Shown piece after piece: positions 27,421-36,818 of a stretch of DNA of 41,245 nt; positions within the stretch are counted from its first letter, which is position 1, and each line of letters begins with the position of its first letter. Position numbers and translations under genes: made by a program. Where the stretch lies: contig JALXCZ010000044.1 of assembly GCA_026990595.1 (NCBI GenBank), positions 1-41,245 on the forward strand, read 5' to 3'. The DNA comes from Sulfurovum sp. (GTDB lineage Bacteria > Campylobacterota > Campylobacteria > Campylobacterales > Sulfurovaceae). The notes beneath the pieces were generated by a model. It was not told the DNA's origin and ran no database searches. It saw only the letters and a list, made by a program, of their open reading frames with translations.

Positions 27421-27673
27421 AACACAGAACAAACCAAAGATAGAGTATCCGACAAACTGGGGCTTTAAACTCATAGGAAAAGACAAAGAGAAATTACTGG
27501 CATGCATTAAGGAAACAATGGGAGAGAAAGAACACCTCTGCTCTCTGGGAAATGCTTCAAAAACAGGCAAATTCCACAGTTACAATGCCAGTTGTACCGT
27601 AGAAAGCAAGGAAGAGCGCGACAAACTCTTTAAATGTTTTCAGGACCATGATGATGTGGACATGGTGATCTGA
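27404..27673 (+). CDS. DUF493 (YbeD-like) family protein
   Basis: 89-residue ferredoxin-fold protein of the DUF493 family. It has the pattern [17 protein letters not shown] (15-31, in pieces), a middle [13 protein letters not shown] and an ending VDMVI, as in YbeD, which resembles ACT-type regulatory domains; no function is established. The start is GTG, using GGAGGTAACAGC inside the end of moaC as ribosome site, so it is translated in coupling. Its stop is 6 bases from the converging PqiA-like gene. Confidence 0.8.
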   Translation: MILDDKTQNKPKIEYPTNWGFKLIGKDKEKLLACIKETMGEKEHLCSLGNASKTGKFHSYNASCTVESKEERDKLFKCFQDHDDVDMVI

Positions 27674-27679
27674 TTCCTG

Positions 27680-28498
27680 CTATGCTTTTAATCGGTGCAG
27701 CATCCTGTCCGCACTCAGACTTACCAGCATAGAGACTATCACATACGCCAAGAAGAAATAAAGTCCTACTTCAACCTCAGCACGGCTGACATCCCCTTTG
27801 TTTGCTGTAAGATAGACAAGAAAAGTAGCCACAACGAAAACATCAACCATGGACCACTTTCCTATCATTTTAAAGAACTTGACGATGCTATGGGCAAATT
27901 TGCTCTCCATAAAAACAGAGACAAAGAGCAAAGAGAGTGTTTTGACAAAAGGAACCAGTACAGAAAAGAGCAAAATGACCACAGCGACCACCACATCGCC
28001 ATTTTCAAAAAGTTTTGAGATGGAACCTATAACACCTTTAGATTCAAAAGAGAGTACCACATCCCCAAGGTATTCTACTTCTTTGTGGATCGTCACCATC
28101 ATAATGGGGGTAATCAAGCCAAAGATGAGTGTGATCAAAGCACCCATAGCACCAAAAAAAGTAAATGCCTGCAAGGAGAGGAGCATGTAACTCCCCAAAA
28201 TACCCATGAGCGGCAAAAGTGCATACAGAGCATAGGTTTTACTTTTTATTTTATGCTGTTGTACCTCTTTGCGCAATATTTCAAATTTCTTTTTTTTACC
28301 ATTTTTATACAATCCCAAAGAGACTGTTTCTGCAAGCTCTTTGAGTTGGAACTCTGCCAATTTTTTGGCACTCATCTGCTTTACAAGCGATGCCGTTGAC
28401 ACCTCGTATGCCTTTGCATGCGTGTAGGCTTTTGATCCAAAAAAGACCATCATCCCCAAACACAGGACCAAAACAGTGTATATAATATTTTTCATCAT
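27680..28498 (-). CDS. PqiA-like membrane protein
   Basis: 272 residues with a first membrane helix (about 5-25), a soluble stretch (30-95) and about four further helices. The GKWSMVDVFVVATFLVYL segment (about 215-232) is the signature of paraquat-inducible protein A, whose partner PqiB links inner and outer membrane. There is no zinc-ribbon and only one repeat of the usual two. Last gene of the glmM operon; its ATG overlaps the stop of the phytase-like gene by 4 bp (ATGA). Confidence 0.75.
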   Translation of the reverse strand: MMKNIIYTVLVLCLGMMVFFGSKAYTHAKAYEVSTASLVKQMSAKKLAEFQLKELAETVSLGLYKNGKKKKFEILRKEVQQHKIKSKTYALYALLPLMGILGSYMLLSLQAFTFFGAMGALITLIFGLITPIMMVTIHKEVEYLGDVVLSFESKGVIGSISKLFENGDVVVAVVILLFSVLVPFVKTLSLLFVSVFMESKFAHSIVKFFKMIGKWSMVDVFVVATFLVYLTANKGDVSRAEVEVGLYFFLAYVIVSMLVSLSADRMLHRLKA

Positions 28499-29445
28499 TG
28501 CTGCAATACCTCAAAATAGATCAACAGTGTTTTTTGGAAGAAATTGTCATTGTCATCGCTGATCATCACATAACGATGCCTGCCTACCTTTGCTAGCCCT
28601 TCAAAGTTATCTACACTCCAGCCCTTGTGGCTGTTCATCTTGGCAAGTACTTTGGTTTGACACCAGCCCTTTTTGCATCTGTGCAGATAAACCTTTTTAA
28701 GCGTGATGACAAAAGGATTTAACAATCCCGTATAGGAACGCTCCAGCACAAGCACATTGCCATCATCCATCACTTCCATCGCAACAACCGCAGAATTCCC
28801 TTCAGGCTCCGCCTTAAAATGCCATTTTCGCCCATTAAGTGCATAAATAGTCTGCCTCTTTCTGTTCTCTCTCTTCAGCGGCCACTCTGCTGCAGTCAGT
28901 AAACCGTACCTGGGATGCCAGGCAAGTGCTTCAAGTGATTTATTGCGGCTTCTGTAGTTTTTAGGATCTCTTAATACTTTCGGCAAGCTGTATTTTCGTA
29001 TCAAAGAGCCAAATTTACTGCTGTTCTTGTGAAACCATGCAATTTTTGCTTTGCCTTCAAAAGAGACGAGCAGTCTTCCTTTTCCATCAAGCACAAGCCC
29101 CTCACTGTCTCTTTTATATTTTTTGAAACGCTTACCTTTCTTATTTTTCAAGGTTGTTGCACGAAGTGGTATGAATGTATCTATTTTTTTTGTAAATTTA
29201 ACACGAAAAGCGAACAGTGTTCCTTTGTCTCCTACAAGGTACAGGATCCTTGTTTTTCTTCGGTACGCAATATCTGAAAGTTCAGAAAATTTTACACCGT
29301 TTATCTGCTCAAAAGAGAGCTGCTTCTGATCAAGTATCTTTATACCCATAAAACGGTTTTCTTTTAGAAGAGGGGCAATGTCTATTAAAGAGACAGAGGC
29401 CTGAAGCATTCCTGCATATACTATTAAAAGAAAAAAAAATCTCAT
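28495..29445 (-). CDS. Secreted esterase-like activity of phytase family protein
   Basis: 316 residues with a signal peptide (1-16). The mature part resembles the phytase-like esterase domain: LSDIAYRRKTRILYLVGDKG (about 55-75, in pieces), DSEGLVLDGKGRLLVSFEG (about 113-130), LEALAWHP, and the closing DNFEGLAKVGRHRYVMISDDN. Acidic repeats like these coordinate calcium in beta-propellers. Catalytic activity is not established. It overlaps lspA by 4 bp on its 5' side and the PqiA-like gene by 4 bp on its 3' side, so it is translationally coupled within the glmM-lspA operon. Confidence 0.8.
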   Translation of the reverse strand: MRFFFLLIVYAGMLQASVSLIDIAPLLKENRFMGIKILDQKQLSFEQINGVKFSELSDIAYRRKTRILYLVGDKGTLFAFRVKFTKKIDTFIPLRATTLKNKKGKRFKKYKRDSEGLVLDGKGRLLVSFEGKAKIAWFHKNSSKFGSLIRKYSLPKVLRDPKNYRSRNKSLEALAWHPRYGLLTAAEWPLKRENRKRQTIYALNGRKWHFKAEPEGNSAVVAMEVMDDGNVLVLERSYTGLLNPFVITLKKVYLHRCKKGWCQTKVLAKMNSHKGWSVDNFEGLAKVGRHRYVMISDDNDNFFQKTLLIYFEVLQQ

Positions 29446-29891
29446 TTTTCTTCAGACTTTTCAGGGAAGAAATAAGCCACAAGGATAATCCAGGCAATAG
29501 CAATATCTATCGCCACGTCTGCAAAGTTAAATACTGCATAGTTAAATCCGCAATGCCATGCTACATAATCCACCACCCCCTCATGCACAAAACGATCATA
29601 AACATTACCCAATGCTCCACCGAGAAGCAGTCCTATCGGGAAAGCATATCGCTTGATATATCCCTCTTTAAGTACCACATAGAGTATGCCTGCGACAAGA
29701 AGTGCCTGTATCCATTTCAAATATGGTCCAATGAAAGCAAACATAGAAAAGGCAACTCCTTTGTTATAATGCAACTCCAGATCAATACACGCTCCTGCCC
29801 GGTAGTACCCTTCAACAAAAAGTGTTTTGATATTTTGGTCTATGATGAACGTACCTATGGCTACAAGCAAAAAAATAAAAAAAGAACGCAT
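29442..29891 (-). CDS. lspA: Lipoprotein signal peptidase
   Basis: Signal peptidase II, an inner-membrane aspartyl protease removing the signal from diacylated prolipoproteins. The 149-residue protein has four hydrophobic segments, NKGVAFSM (43-50), GNVYDR (95-100) and the catalytic pair Asp108 (VVDYV) and Asp125 (NFADVAI). The two lipoprotein L,D-transpeptidases in this window are among its likely substrates. Its first base overlaps the glmM stop codon, and its end overlaps the phytase-like gene by 4 bp. Confidence 0.95.
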   Translation of the reverse strand: MRSFFIFLLVAIGTFIIDQNIKTLFVEGYYRAGACIDLELHYNKGVAFSMFAFIGPYLKWIQALLVAGILYVVLKEGYIKRYAFPIGLLLGGALGNVYDRFVHEGVVDYVAWHCGFNYAVFNFADVAIDIAIAWIILVAYFFPEKSEEK

Positions 29892-31228
29892 TAAACAAGA
29901 GCACCTTTAAAAAATACTTTGCACTCTTCCATCATAGCTTCAAGTTTATGTTCATCTTTGCCTTCGAGCAAAAGACGGATCTTATTCTCTGTTCCAGAAT
30001 ATCTGAAAAGGTGACGCATCCCTTTATCCTCTACTTTCTTTTTAAGAGTATCGAGTCCTTCTATCTCTTCAAAAGGTCTCTTCTCATTTACCAATAGATT
30101 CACCAATGTTTGAGGATAGGATTCATATGGGTTGAATGCTTCACTTGCTTTTTGTTCTGTTTCTATCAAATAAGCCAAAGCCTGCAAAGCACTGGAAATA
30201 CCATCACCTGTTTTTGCATAATCAGAAAAGATAATATGTCCACTCTGCTCTCCACCGAAATTCATTCCGTTCTCCTGCATCATCTCTACGACATTCTTGT
30301 CTCCTACGGCTGAGCGAAGCAATTTTAATCCGTTGTCAGAGAGATATTCATCAAGTCCCTGGTTACTCATAACTGTAGCTACCATACCCCCACCTTGTAA
30401 CATGCCGTGTTTCTTTAAATGTACTGCAAGTACACCCATGAGTTTATCCCCATCGATCACTTCCCCTTTTTCGTCAACCATTACAAGTCTGTCTGCATCT
30501 CCATCAAGAGCGATACCCACATCTGCACGTTTATCCAAGACTACTTTTGCAAGAGTCTCAGGATGCATCGCACCACATCCTTCATTAATATTAAAACCAT
30601 CCGGTTCATCACCTATGACAATAACCTCAGCTCCGAGTTCCTGCAGGATCGTAGGTCCGACAATATATCCTGCCCCATTAGCACAATCAATAACAATTCG
30701 CTTTTTCCATAAGGTAGAATTCTCAGGAAAAGAATTTTTAATATGCACAATATATCTTCCTACGACATCATCAATCCTTTTAGATTTACCGATCTCTTTT
30801 CCTGTTACTTGTGCTTTCTCTATCTGTTCAATATCTCCATATATCTTTTCTATCTCTTCTTCTTTTTCACGATTAAGTTTATTTCCAAACCAATCAAAAA
30901 ACTTGATTCCATTATCAAAATAGGGATTATGGCTTGCAGAGATCATGATCCCCGCATCACAACGCATATTGGAAGTTAAAAACGCTATGGCAGGTGTAGG
31001 CATAGGACCTATTTGAATCACATCAAAGCCTACAGCTGTTAATCCTGAAACTATTGCATTTTCTATCATATATCCGCTTCTTCGTGTATCTTTTCCCACT
31101 AAAATTTTATTTGTTCTAGAAAATTGTTTAAAATATATTCCTGTAGCCATTGCCAATCGCATAGCATTGATCGCACTTACTTTTTTACCTGCTTTTCCGC
31201 GTACGCCATCTGTTCCAAATAGTGTCAA
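29891..31228 (-). CDS. glmM: Phosphoglucosamine mutase
   Basis: Interconverts glucosamine-6-phosphate and glucosamine-1-phosphate on the route to UDP-GlcNAc. 445 residues with the phosphoserine loop ISASHNP (catalytic Ser99), the Mg-binding DGDADR (about 243-248), GEQSGH (about 328-333) and [10 protein letters not shown] near 414. First gene of glmM-lspA-phytase-like-pqiA-like. The ATG has AAGGAAAT in front, and the 194-base gap before rpsT must hold divergent promoters. Confidence 0.97.
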   Translation of the reverse strand: MTLFGTDGVRGKAGKKVSAINAMRLAMATGIYFKQFSRTNKILVGKDTRRSGYMIENAIVSGLTAVGFDVIQIGPMPTPAIAFLTSNMRCDAGIMISASHNPYFDNGIKFFDWFGNKLNREKEEEIEKIYGDIEQIEKAQVTGKEIGKSKRIDDVVGRYIVHIKNSFPENSTLWKKRIVIDCANGAGYIVGPTILQELGAEVIVIGDEPDGFNINEGCGAMHPETLAKVVLDKRADVGIALDGDADRLVMVDEKGEVIDGDKLMGVLAVHLKKHGMLQGGGMVATVMSNQGLDEYLSDNGLKLLRSAVGDKNVVEMMQENGMNFGGEQSGHIIFSDYAKTGDGISSALQALAYLIETEQKASEAFNPYESYPQTLVNLLVNEKRPFEEIEGLDTLKKKVEDKGMRHLFRYSGTENKIRLLLEGKDEHKLEAMMEECKVFFKGALV

Positions 31229-31422
31229 AATAATTTCCTTAATTTTAATTGCTTAATTTTAACGCAAATTAGTTAACATATCTATTATAGTGAATATAAA
31301 GCATTTAAATGTATTTTGCAATATATTTAATAAATCTTTAATCTTTTTTTAGCTATTATTCGCGAACTATTTTCACTCTATATCAGGGTGATAACAAACA
31401 CTATACCTAAAAGGAATTACCT
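31229..31422. promoter_or_regulatory. Divergent promoter region glmM/rpsT
   Basis: AT-rich, with several TATTAT/TATAAA-like hexamers and no certain -10. A small hairpin TATCA-GGG-TGATA (31382-31394) lies in the rpsT leader, 28 bases before the ATG, after which comes AAAGGAATT as ribosome site. A leader structure could take part in S20 control, but nothing here proves it. Confidence 0.35.
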
Positions 31423-31689
31423 ATGGCACATCATAAGTCAGCAAAGAAACGTATTTTGCAAACTGCTGTAAGAACTGAAAGAAACAGATATTACAGAACA
31501 AGAATTAAAAACATTACAAAAGCGGTACAGGAAGCAGTAGACGCAGCAGATAAAACTGCAGCAGCTGAAGCATTTAAAACTGCAAATAAAAATATCCACT
31601 CACTCGTAAGCAAAGGATTTATCAAAAAATCTACTGCAGCAAGAAAAGTAAGCCGTCTACATAAAATGGTAAATAAAATCGGAGCATAG
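31423..31689 (+). CDS. rpsT: 30S ribosomal protein S20
   Basis: Small basic ribosomal protein of 88 residues, made of three long helices that bind 16S rRNA. It begins [20 protein letters not shown] and ends KMVNKIGA, matching S20 with its SAKKR N-terminal basic patch. It has its own ribosome site and a strong hairpin behind it, and prfA follows on the same strand, the order I recall from other epsilonproteobacteria. Confidence 0.97.
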   Translation: MAHHKSAKKRILQTAVRTERNRYYRTRIKNITKAVQEAVDAADKTAAAEAFKTANKNIHSLVSKGFIKKSTAARKVSRLHKMVNKIGA

Positions 31690-31709
31690 TTCTTCAATTT
31701 TACTTCATC

Positions 31710-31730
31710 AACTAGCCTTCAAGGCTAGTT
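31710..31730 (+). terminator. Hairpin between rpsT and prfA
   Basis: AACTAGCC (31710-31717) pairs with GGCTAGTT (31723-31730) around TTCAA. It lies 21 bases after the rpsT stop and is followed by ATCTTATAAT; the TATAAT at 31735-31740 is a likely -10 for prfA. The U tract is short, so this may be partial termination. Confidence 0.6.
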
Positions 31731-31770
31731 ATCTTATAATACCTCAAATATTCCAACATAAAGAACAAAA

Positions 31771-32838
31771 ATGTTCAAAGAAAAACTACAACCTTTTATA
31801 GATAGATATAACGAACTCAATGAGATGCTAAGTTCTCCTGACATTGCTTCAGATATCAACCGTATGACTGAACTCAGTAAAGAACAATCAGCATTAGCAG
31901 TCCTCGTAGAAAAAGCTAAAGAATATATAGAAACTGCCAATGCCATAGAGGAGAATAAAGAGCTTCTAGGGGATGCCGAACTAGGTGATTTAGCTAAAGA
32001 AGAACTCTCAGAGCTTGAGCCTGTATTACCTATATTAGAAGATGAAATCAAAGTACTTATGATCCCTTCTGATCCCAATGATGACAAAAATATTTACTTG
32101 GAGCTCCGTGCTGGTGCAGGAGGAGATGAAGCCGCACTTTTTGTAGCGGATGTCTTCAGAATGTATACACGCTATGCTGAGCAGATGGGATGGAAAATAG
32201 AGCTTATGAGTACTAGTGACGGTACAGCAGGTGGATACAAAGAAGTCATTGCACTCATTAAAGGGAATGCTGTATATTCTCAACTTAAATATGAAGCCGG
32301 TATTCACCGTGTGCAGCGTGTACCTGACACAGAAACACAGGGACGTGTACATACCTCGGCCATCACTGTAGCAGTCATCCCTGAAGTAGATGATGTAGAA
32401 GTAGATATTAAGCCTAATGAAATCAGAATGGATGTTTTCCGTGCCAGTGGATGTGGAGGACAGTGTGTCAATACTACTGACTCTGCAGTAAGGCTTACAC
32501 ACATACCTACAGGAATTACTGTTTCCATACAAGATGAAAAATCACAACATAAAAACCGTGATAAAGCGATGAAAGTACTCAAAGCCAGAGTCTATGAAGC
32601 AGAACTCGAAAAACAGCTGGCCGAAACCTCCAGTCAAAGAAAACTACAAGTAGGGTCTGGCTCACGTTCAGAAAAAATACGTACCTATAATTACCCGCAA
32701 AATAGACTCACAGATCACCGTATAGGGCTTACCCTCTATGCACTGGATGATATCATGAATAACGGCAACTTAAAACTGCTAATTGACCCTCTTATCGCCC
32801 ATGCGCAAACAGAGGCTATTCAGGAAGCAGGACTGTAA
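31771..32838 (+). CDS. prfA: Peptide chain release factor 1
   Basis: RF1 reads UAA and UAG and triggers peptidyl-tRNA hydrolysis. 355 residues with GAGGDEA (115-121), the codon-reading PxT motif at Pro185-Asp186-Thr187 and the catalytic GGQ at 229-231 in [12 protein letters not shown]. The x of PxT is Asp rather than the common Ala or Val, and Cys flanks GGQ on both sides; I recall other variation at these places in Campylobacter and Helicobacter. The [10 protein letters not shown] and [25 protein letters not shown] regions are standard (quoted in part). RF2 would have SPF in place of PxT. Confidence 0.96.
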   Translation: MFKEKLQPFIDRYNELNEMLSSPDIASDINRMTELSKEQSALAVLVEKAKEYIETANAIEENKELLGDAELGDLAKEELSELEPVLPILEDEIKVLMIPSDPNDDKNIYLELRAGAGGDEAALFVADVFRMYTRYAEQMGWKIELMSTSDGTAGGYKEVIALIKGNAVYSQLKYEAGIHRVQRVPDTETQGRVHTSAITVAVIPEVDDVEVDIKPNEIRMDVFRASGCGGQCVNTTDSAVRLTHIPTGITVSIQDEKSQHKNRDKAMKVLKARVYEAELEKQLAETSSQRKLQVGSGSRSEKIRTYNYPQNRLTDHRIGLTLYALDDIMNNGNLKLLIDPLIAHAQTEAIQEAGL

Positions 32839-32931
32839 AAGTCTACTCTTCCATCTTCAAAAAATACTTTCCTTTTGGCAATACATTAATAAATAAGCTA
32901 TAATACTTCTAAAATATACCAATGGAGTTCC

Positions 32932-33399
32932 ATGCACGCATTTAAACAAATTGCATCAAATAACGATCTTCAAGCAGTAGTAAAATCAGCCTTTGATACA
33001 GATTTTTCGATTAACGGTGCTTGGGGCTATACGCAGGCACAGGCAACCATTATAGAAGAAAATGAACATACCCTGCCTCTTTCTCAACTGGAGCATACTC
33101 TTACCTCTATGCGTACCTATCTGGAAATGAATATGACACTTCAAAAAGAAGAGAGATATGGCAGTATCAACGTCAATGAAATTAATAGAGAAGAGCTCAA
33201 AACAGATGAGCTTATTTATCATAAAGTCACCTATGAAATAACCGCAATGAAAGAAGATATTTACGCTGCGTTTATCAGTGAATACAAAGAGGGTTACGGT
33301 AAAGAAGATTTTGATCTAAACGATCATTTTAAAAGAAGAAAAGAGGCAACCCTAAATAGAGTACTTACCCATTGGTTTGAAGTTGGTAAAGTCATATAA
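32932..33399 (+). CDS. Conserved hypothetical protein, 155 residues
   Basis: Not recognised. Soluble, acidic, no signal peptide; mixed helices and strands. Visible features are WGYTQAQATIIE near the N-terminus (31-42), ISEYKEGYGKEDFDLNDHFKRRKE (about 115-138, in pieces) and a C-terminal VLTHWFEVGKVI. A TATAAT-like box and GGAG lie in front of the ATG. It is independent of prfA (93 bases away) and converges on soxZ across a hairpin. Confidence 0.65.
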   Translation: MHAFKQIASNNDLQAVVKSAFDTDFSINGAWGYTQAQATIIEENEHTLPLSQLEHTLTSMRTYLEMNMTLQKEERYGSINVNEINREELKTDELIYHKVTYEITAMKEDIYAAFISEYKEGYGKEDFDLNDHFKRRKEATLNRVLTHWFEVGKVI

Positions 33400-33430
33400 A
33401 CCACTCAAAAGTAACTCACATCACCTTACT

Positions 33431-33448
33431 TTGGATCCGAAGATCCAA
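33431..33448. terminator. Hairpin between converging hypothetical gene and soxZ
   Basis: TTGGATC (33431-33437) and GATCCAA (33442-33448) form a perfect 7-bp stem. Read on the minus strand the loop is UUCG closed by C-G, the ultra-stable tetraloop. It lies 5 bases after the soxZ stop. A second stem AGATTAAA/TTTAATCT spans the stop itself. No long U tract is present. Confidence 0.55.
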
Positions 33449-33453
33449 GCAGA

Positions 33454-33768
33454 TTAAAGACCTTTAATCTTCTTATCTTCAGTAACTGTTTTCCCTGAAA
33501 GATCTGTCCAGGTAATAGCGATCTTGTCCCCATCTTTGAATCCATCTTTTTTAAATTTAAATTTAAACTGAGGATTTTTTGACCAGAACTGACTTGTAGA
33601 AACATCATATACTATTTTATCACCTACTTTGGCTGTAATATGTGTAATGAAGTTTGCCTCTTTACCTTTAGCTTTTGCCTGATCGTATGTAAGCATATCA
33701 TGTTTTGCCAACACTTTAACACCAACTACATCACCTTTAACTTTTGCTTTAATTTTCATATTTCCCAT
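33454..33768 (-). CDS. soxZ: Thiosulfate-oxidising carrier subunit SoxZ
   Basis: 104-residue partner of SoxY in the SoxYZ carrier to which sulfur intermediates are covalently bound. It has the immunoglobulin-like pattern of SoxZ: MKIKAKVKGDVVGVKVLAKHDM (about 4-25, in pieces), FITHITAKVGDKIVYD, and WSKNPQFKFKFK. No signal peptide of its own; it would be carried out as a complex with the Tat-exported SoxY. It is the last gene of soxCDYZ with 45 bases between it and soxY. Confidence 0.93.
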   Translation of the reverse strand: MGNMKIKAKVKGDVVGVKVLAKHDMLTYDQAKAKGKEANFITHITAKVGDKIVYDVSTSQFWSKNPQFKFKFKKDGFKDGDKIAITWTDLSGKTVTEDKKIKGL

Positions 33769-33813
33769 AATTTTGTTCCTTTATATTTTCTTTAATACTT
33801 GAAAGAGAGGGGA

Positions 33814-34287
33814 TTAACCTTCACATCCGCCTTTTGCAACTTGTAATGCTACTGTACCTTTATAGAATTTACCGTCTTTCCCTTCTGCTATAGCAGTAAT
33901 CACACCATTACCACCATTTGCATCTGTTGCTTTCAGCTTCATTTTAAGAAAATAATCAACGATGCCATTCTCAGGTACATTAAATACTGCTACGGCACTC
34001 TCTGGATCCATATTTTGGAATACTGCTACTGTTTTTGCATCTATATCAGATTTAATTGTTACCGGCACTGCTCCACCGTTACTTGCTACTTTTGGTGCTT
34101 TTACTGTTACACCACTCTCTTCCGGTTTAATATCACCATACAGTGCTTTAATCGCATCCTCAACTGTTTTTGCTTTCCATGCATCCGGTTTGGTCGCTCT
34201 AAAATCAATACTGCTCAATGCACTTAATGTTGCTGGTATCGCAGCAACTGCTAAAACACTTACACCTAAAAATTTTCTTCTATTCAT
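33814..34287 (-). CDS. soxY: Thiosulfate-oxidising carrier subunit SoxY
   Basis: 157 residues with a twin-arginine start RRKFLG (3-8) and hydrophobic stretch to about residue 24, so the SoxYZ complex is periplasmic. The C-terminus is KGGCEG with sulfur-binding Cys155, where classical SoxY ends in GGCGG, so one glycine of the flexible swinging arm is Glu here. Middle region has the SoxY-type immunoglobulin pattern (VTIKSDIDAKTVAVFQN near 73-90). It follows soxD by 97 bases and precedes soxZ. Confidence 0.93.
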   Translation of the reverse strand: MNRRKFLGVSVLAVAAIPATLSALSSIDFRATKPDAWKAKTVEDAIKALYGDIKPEESGVTVKAPKVASNGGAVPVTIKSDIDAKTVAVFQNMDPESAVAVFNVPENGIVDYFLKMKLKATDANGGNGVITAIAEGKDGKFYKGTVALQVAKGGCEG

Positions 34288-34384
34288 ACTGTTTCCTTTA
34301 ATATATATTTACTATGATACAAAAGTTTTTGTTAAACTTCTGTAACATCTTACTGACCCATTGTGAAGCAAAAGTGAAAAATCA

Positions 34385-35524
34385 CTATTTTGCTTGGCTT
34401 ACCATATAGTCAACGACTTCTTTTACCTTATCGTCCGGTAGGGATGTTCCACCTTTTGGAGGCATACCATTTACACCGTTAAGTGCATTAAGATAAACTT
34501 TGTCAATACCTTTCTTAAGTACTGCAGCCCATGCTTTTTTATCACCCACTTTAGGTGCTCCCATTGCATCTGTCGCATGACATACGGCACAAGAAGCCTC
34601 ATAGGTTTTCTTCCCTGGAGCATCTGCACCTGCCGCACCCTCTTTTTGAACCGGCAATGATCTTTTTGTAGAAATAGGTGGTTGATAATCACTAATCCCC
34701 GATCCTGAGATTCTTGAAAGTACAGGCTTCCCGTCAAAACAGTTTTTCATACAGCGTGTACCATTTCCATAATTTTTAAAATCATTAAAGAATTTACGTG
34801 CATTTTCAACACCATGCGGTCCATCAATTTTAGGAATAAATCCATCTTTGTTTGGCATCACAATCTTCAGGAATTTTGCTCTATCGAGCTCATAATCATC
34901 ATCTAGCTCTTCACCATCTATTTTTATCTCATTAATAGATAAAATATAGGCACTTAGGGCATACACTTGATCATTTGTCAAAGACATTGGTGCAGGATGC
35001 GGCATACCGGTTTTAATATACCACCAAAGTGTACTTGCTCTTGGCCAATATGAACCAAATACACGGATAGGTCCATCTGCATCAGGGCTTGTTCTTTGGT
35101 TTGTAAGTGTTTTTTGCGCTTCATAGGCATTCCCTTTTTGAAGTGCCGGGTATCCCGAACCACCTGTACCAAAGTCAAAGTGACATGCAGCACACTTTTC
35201 TTCATACAAAGAGTCACCTTCCTCTACAGTCCCATGACCTTCAGGTAGTCCTGTACCATCCGGCATTACATCAATATTCCAGGCTTTGATCTCATTTTTG
35301 GTTGGTGTTCTACCAAATGTAAATCTACCTTTATCTGCTTTTGTATTCACATAATAGGCTGATGTTTTATTGCTTTTAACAGGGTAGGTTGAACCACCGT
35401 CAATCACTTTTTTCCCATTGCTATATGTACGGGATGCATCTGCATATTTGGCACATACTGTACTTGTTGCTGCGCTTGCAAGCAACACCGTCGATAAAAT
35501 AATTTTATGATAAGACTTGAACAT
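34385..35524 (-). CDS. soxD: Diheme cytochrome subunit of sulfur dehydrogenase SoxCD
   Basis: 379 residues; a signal peptide (1-25) leads to the periplasm. Heme sites are CAACH (111-115) and CAVCH (312-316), with axial methionines probably Met173 (GMPHP) and Met354 (GMPPKGG). A further RCMKNC pair (Cys258, Cys262) probably forms a disulfide. SoxD passes the six electrons taken by SoxC from SoxY-bound sulfane to a c-type cytochrome. The gene overlaps soxC by 20 bp, so they are translated together. No SoxAX or SoxB is in this window, which fits the split sox arrangement known from Sulfurimonas and Sulfurovum. Confidence 0.93.
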   Translation of the reverse strand: MFKSYHKIILSTVLLASAATSTVCAKYADASRTYSNGKKVIDGGSTYPVKSNKTSAYYVNTKADKGRFTFGRTPTKNEIKAWNIDVMPDGTGLPEGHGTVEEGDSLYEEKCAACHFDFGTGGSGYPALQKGNAYEAQKTLTNQRTSPDADGPIRVFGSYWPRASTLWWYIKTGMPHPAPMSLTNDQVYALSAYILSINEIKIDGEELDDDYELDRAKFLKIVMPNKDGFIPKIDGPHGVENARKFFNDFKNYGNGTRCMKNCFDGKPVLSRISGSGISDYQPPISTKRSLPVQKEGAAGADAPGKKTYEASCAVCHATDAMGAPKVGDKKAWAAVLKKGIDKVYLNALNGVNGMPPKGGTSLPDDKVKEVVDYMVSQAK

Positions 35525-36818
35525 TGTTCACCTCCCCTTTTTCTGTTACTTCCCAGGTAAATATTCCATTTCTATGATACACAGACTCTACACCCATGAC
35601 TTCTCTTTCATGCTTAACTGTAGGCTGAATATGTCCAGCATCATCTCTGGCACGGCTTGAGAGCAACAAAGGTTTACCTTCATATTTATACATCAGACTG
35701 AATCTTGTCCATGCTTTTGGAAGTACCAATCCTTTAAGACTTGCTTCCACCCAGTTCTTTCCACCGTCAAAAGAAAGATCAACACCTTCAATAGTACCCA
35801 TACCAGACCATGCCAATCCTTCAATCTCAACAAGATCACCTTTTTTAAGGTCAGTCCATGGCTTCTCAGGACAAGGTGATGTGATAACAGAGTTTACTTC
35901 ATTCGCATAAAAATGCTGGATCGCTTTACCACTTGGTTTAAGTGCTGTATATTTTGATGTTTCTTCTTTTGCATACCAAGGTTCAGAACCAAATTCAAGT
36001 CTCCCTAACCACTTCACGCAAAGGTTTCCTTCCCATCCAGGGACAAGGAGTCTGATCGGATATCCCTGCTCAGGACGCAAAGCTTCACCATTTTGTCCCC
36101 AAACGATCATTGCATCATCAAGTACTTTGTCAATAGGTACTGTTCTACCCATATGTGCATTATCAACACCTTCTGCCAGCATCCATAAAGCTTCTTTTTT
36201 AAGCCCAAGATCTTTGAGGATATCTTTGATATAGACACCAGTCCACTCCGCACAAGACATCATCCCTTTGGCAAACTGAATAGAAGGGAACTGAGGTCCT
36301 CTCCACTCCGGTCCACCGTTTGCCGGACATTCGATAAAGTGAATTCTGCTTACGCTTGGATATTTTTTAAGCTCATCCATTGTCAAGACAAGTGGTTTTT
36401 CAACCAAACCGTGGATCATTAATCTATGTTCGTTCGGATCGATCTCTGCAACACCACCATGTTCACGGTTAAAGAATAGTCCATTAGGTGTAATGATACC
36501 CATTGATTCATGAATAGGGCACATAGCGATTGAAGCATAATAGTTTCCTGAAGAAAGAAGTTTTGTATATCTTCGTGTCACATTATGTTCATAAGGAGAT
36601 GGTTGTCCATATAAATTATGTGTTACAGGATAACCAAATGTTGTTCCCCATTTTTTTTCTTCTACGATCGCAGGATCATCTTCTGCGTTTATTTTTACCG
36701 GTGCCATAACACTTGCTGCTGCGAGTGCGCTAACCGAATACGCTGCTGTTTTTCTAAAAAAGTCTCTTCTGTCAGATTGTTCTGCTGTCATCTGAGAAGC
36801 TTTACTTATCTTAGTCAT
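35505..36818 (-). CDS. soxC: Molybdopterin subunit of sulfur dehydrogenase SoxCD
   Basis: 437 residues of the sulfite-oxidase family. A twin-arginine signal (RRDFFRK, Arg17-Arg18) exports the folded, cofactor-loaded protein. The molybdenum ligand is Cys164 in HFIECPANGG, and the pterin region includes the GPQFPS and QGYPIRLLVPGWEG stretches; the C-terminal dimerisation domain contains ESVYHRNGIFTWEVTEKGEV (in part). With SoxD it oxidises the sulfane bound to SoxY, preventing polysulfur deposit, and so allows complete thiosulfate oxidation. Strong AAGGAGG lies before the ATG. The divergent MOSC gene may help load or sulfurate its cofactor. Confidence 0.95.
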   Translation of the reverse strand: MTKISKASQMTAEQSDRRDFFRKTAAYSVSALAAASVMAPVKINAEDDPAIVEEKKWGTTFGYPVTHNLYGQPSPYEHNVTRRYTKLLSSGNYYASIAMCPIHESMGIITPNGLFFNREHGGVAEIDPNEHRLMIHGLVEKPLVLTMDELKKYPSVSRIHFIECPANGGPEWRGPQFPSIQFAKGMMSCAEWTGVYIKDILKDLGLKKEALWMLAEGVDNAHMGRTVPIDKVLDDAMIVWGQNGEALRPEQGYPIRLLVPGWEGNLCVKWLGRLEFGSEPWYAKEETSKYTALKPSGKAIQHFYANEVNSVITSPCPEKPWTDLKKGDLVEIEGLAWSGMGTIEGVDLSFDGGKNWVEASLKGLVLPKAWTRFSLMYKYEGKPLLLSSRARDDAGHIQPTVKHEREVMGVESVYHRNGIFTWEVTEKGEVNNVQVLS

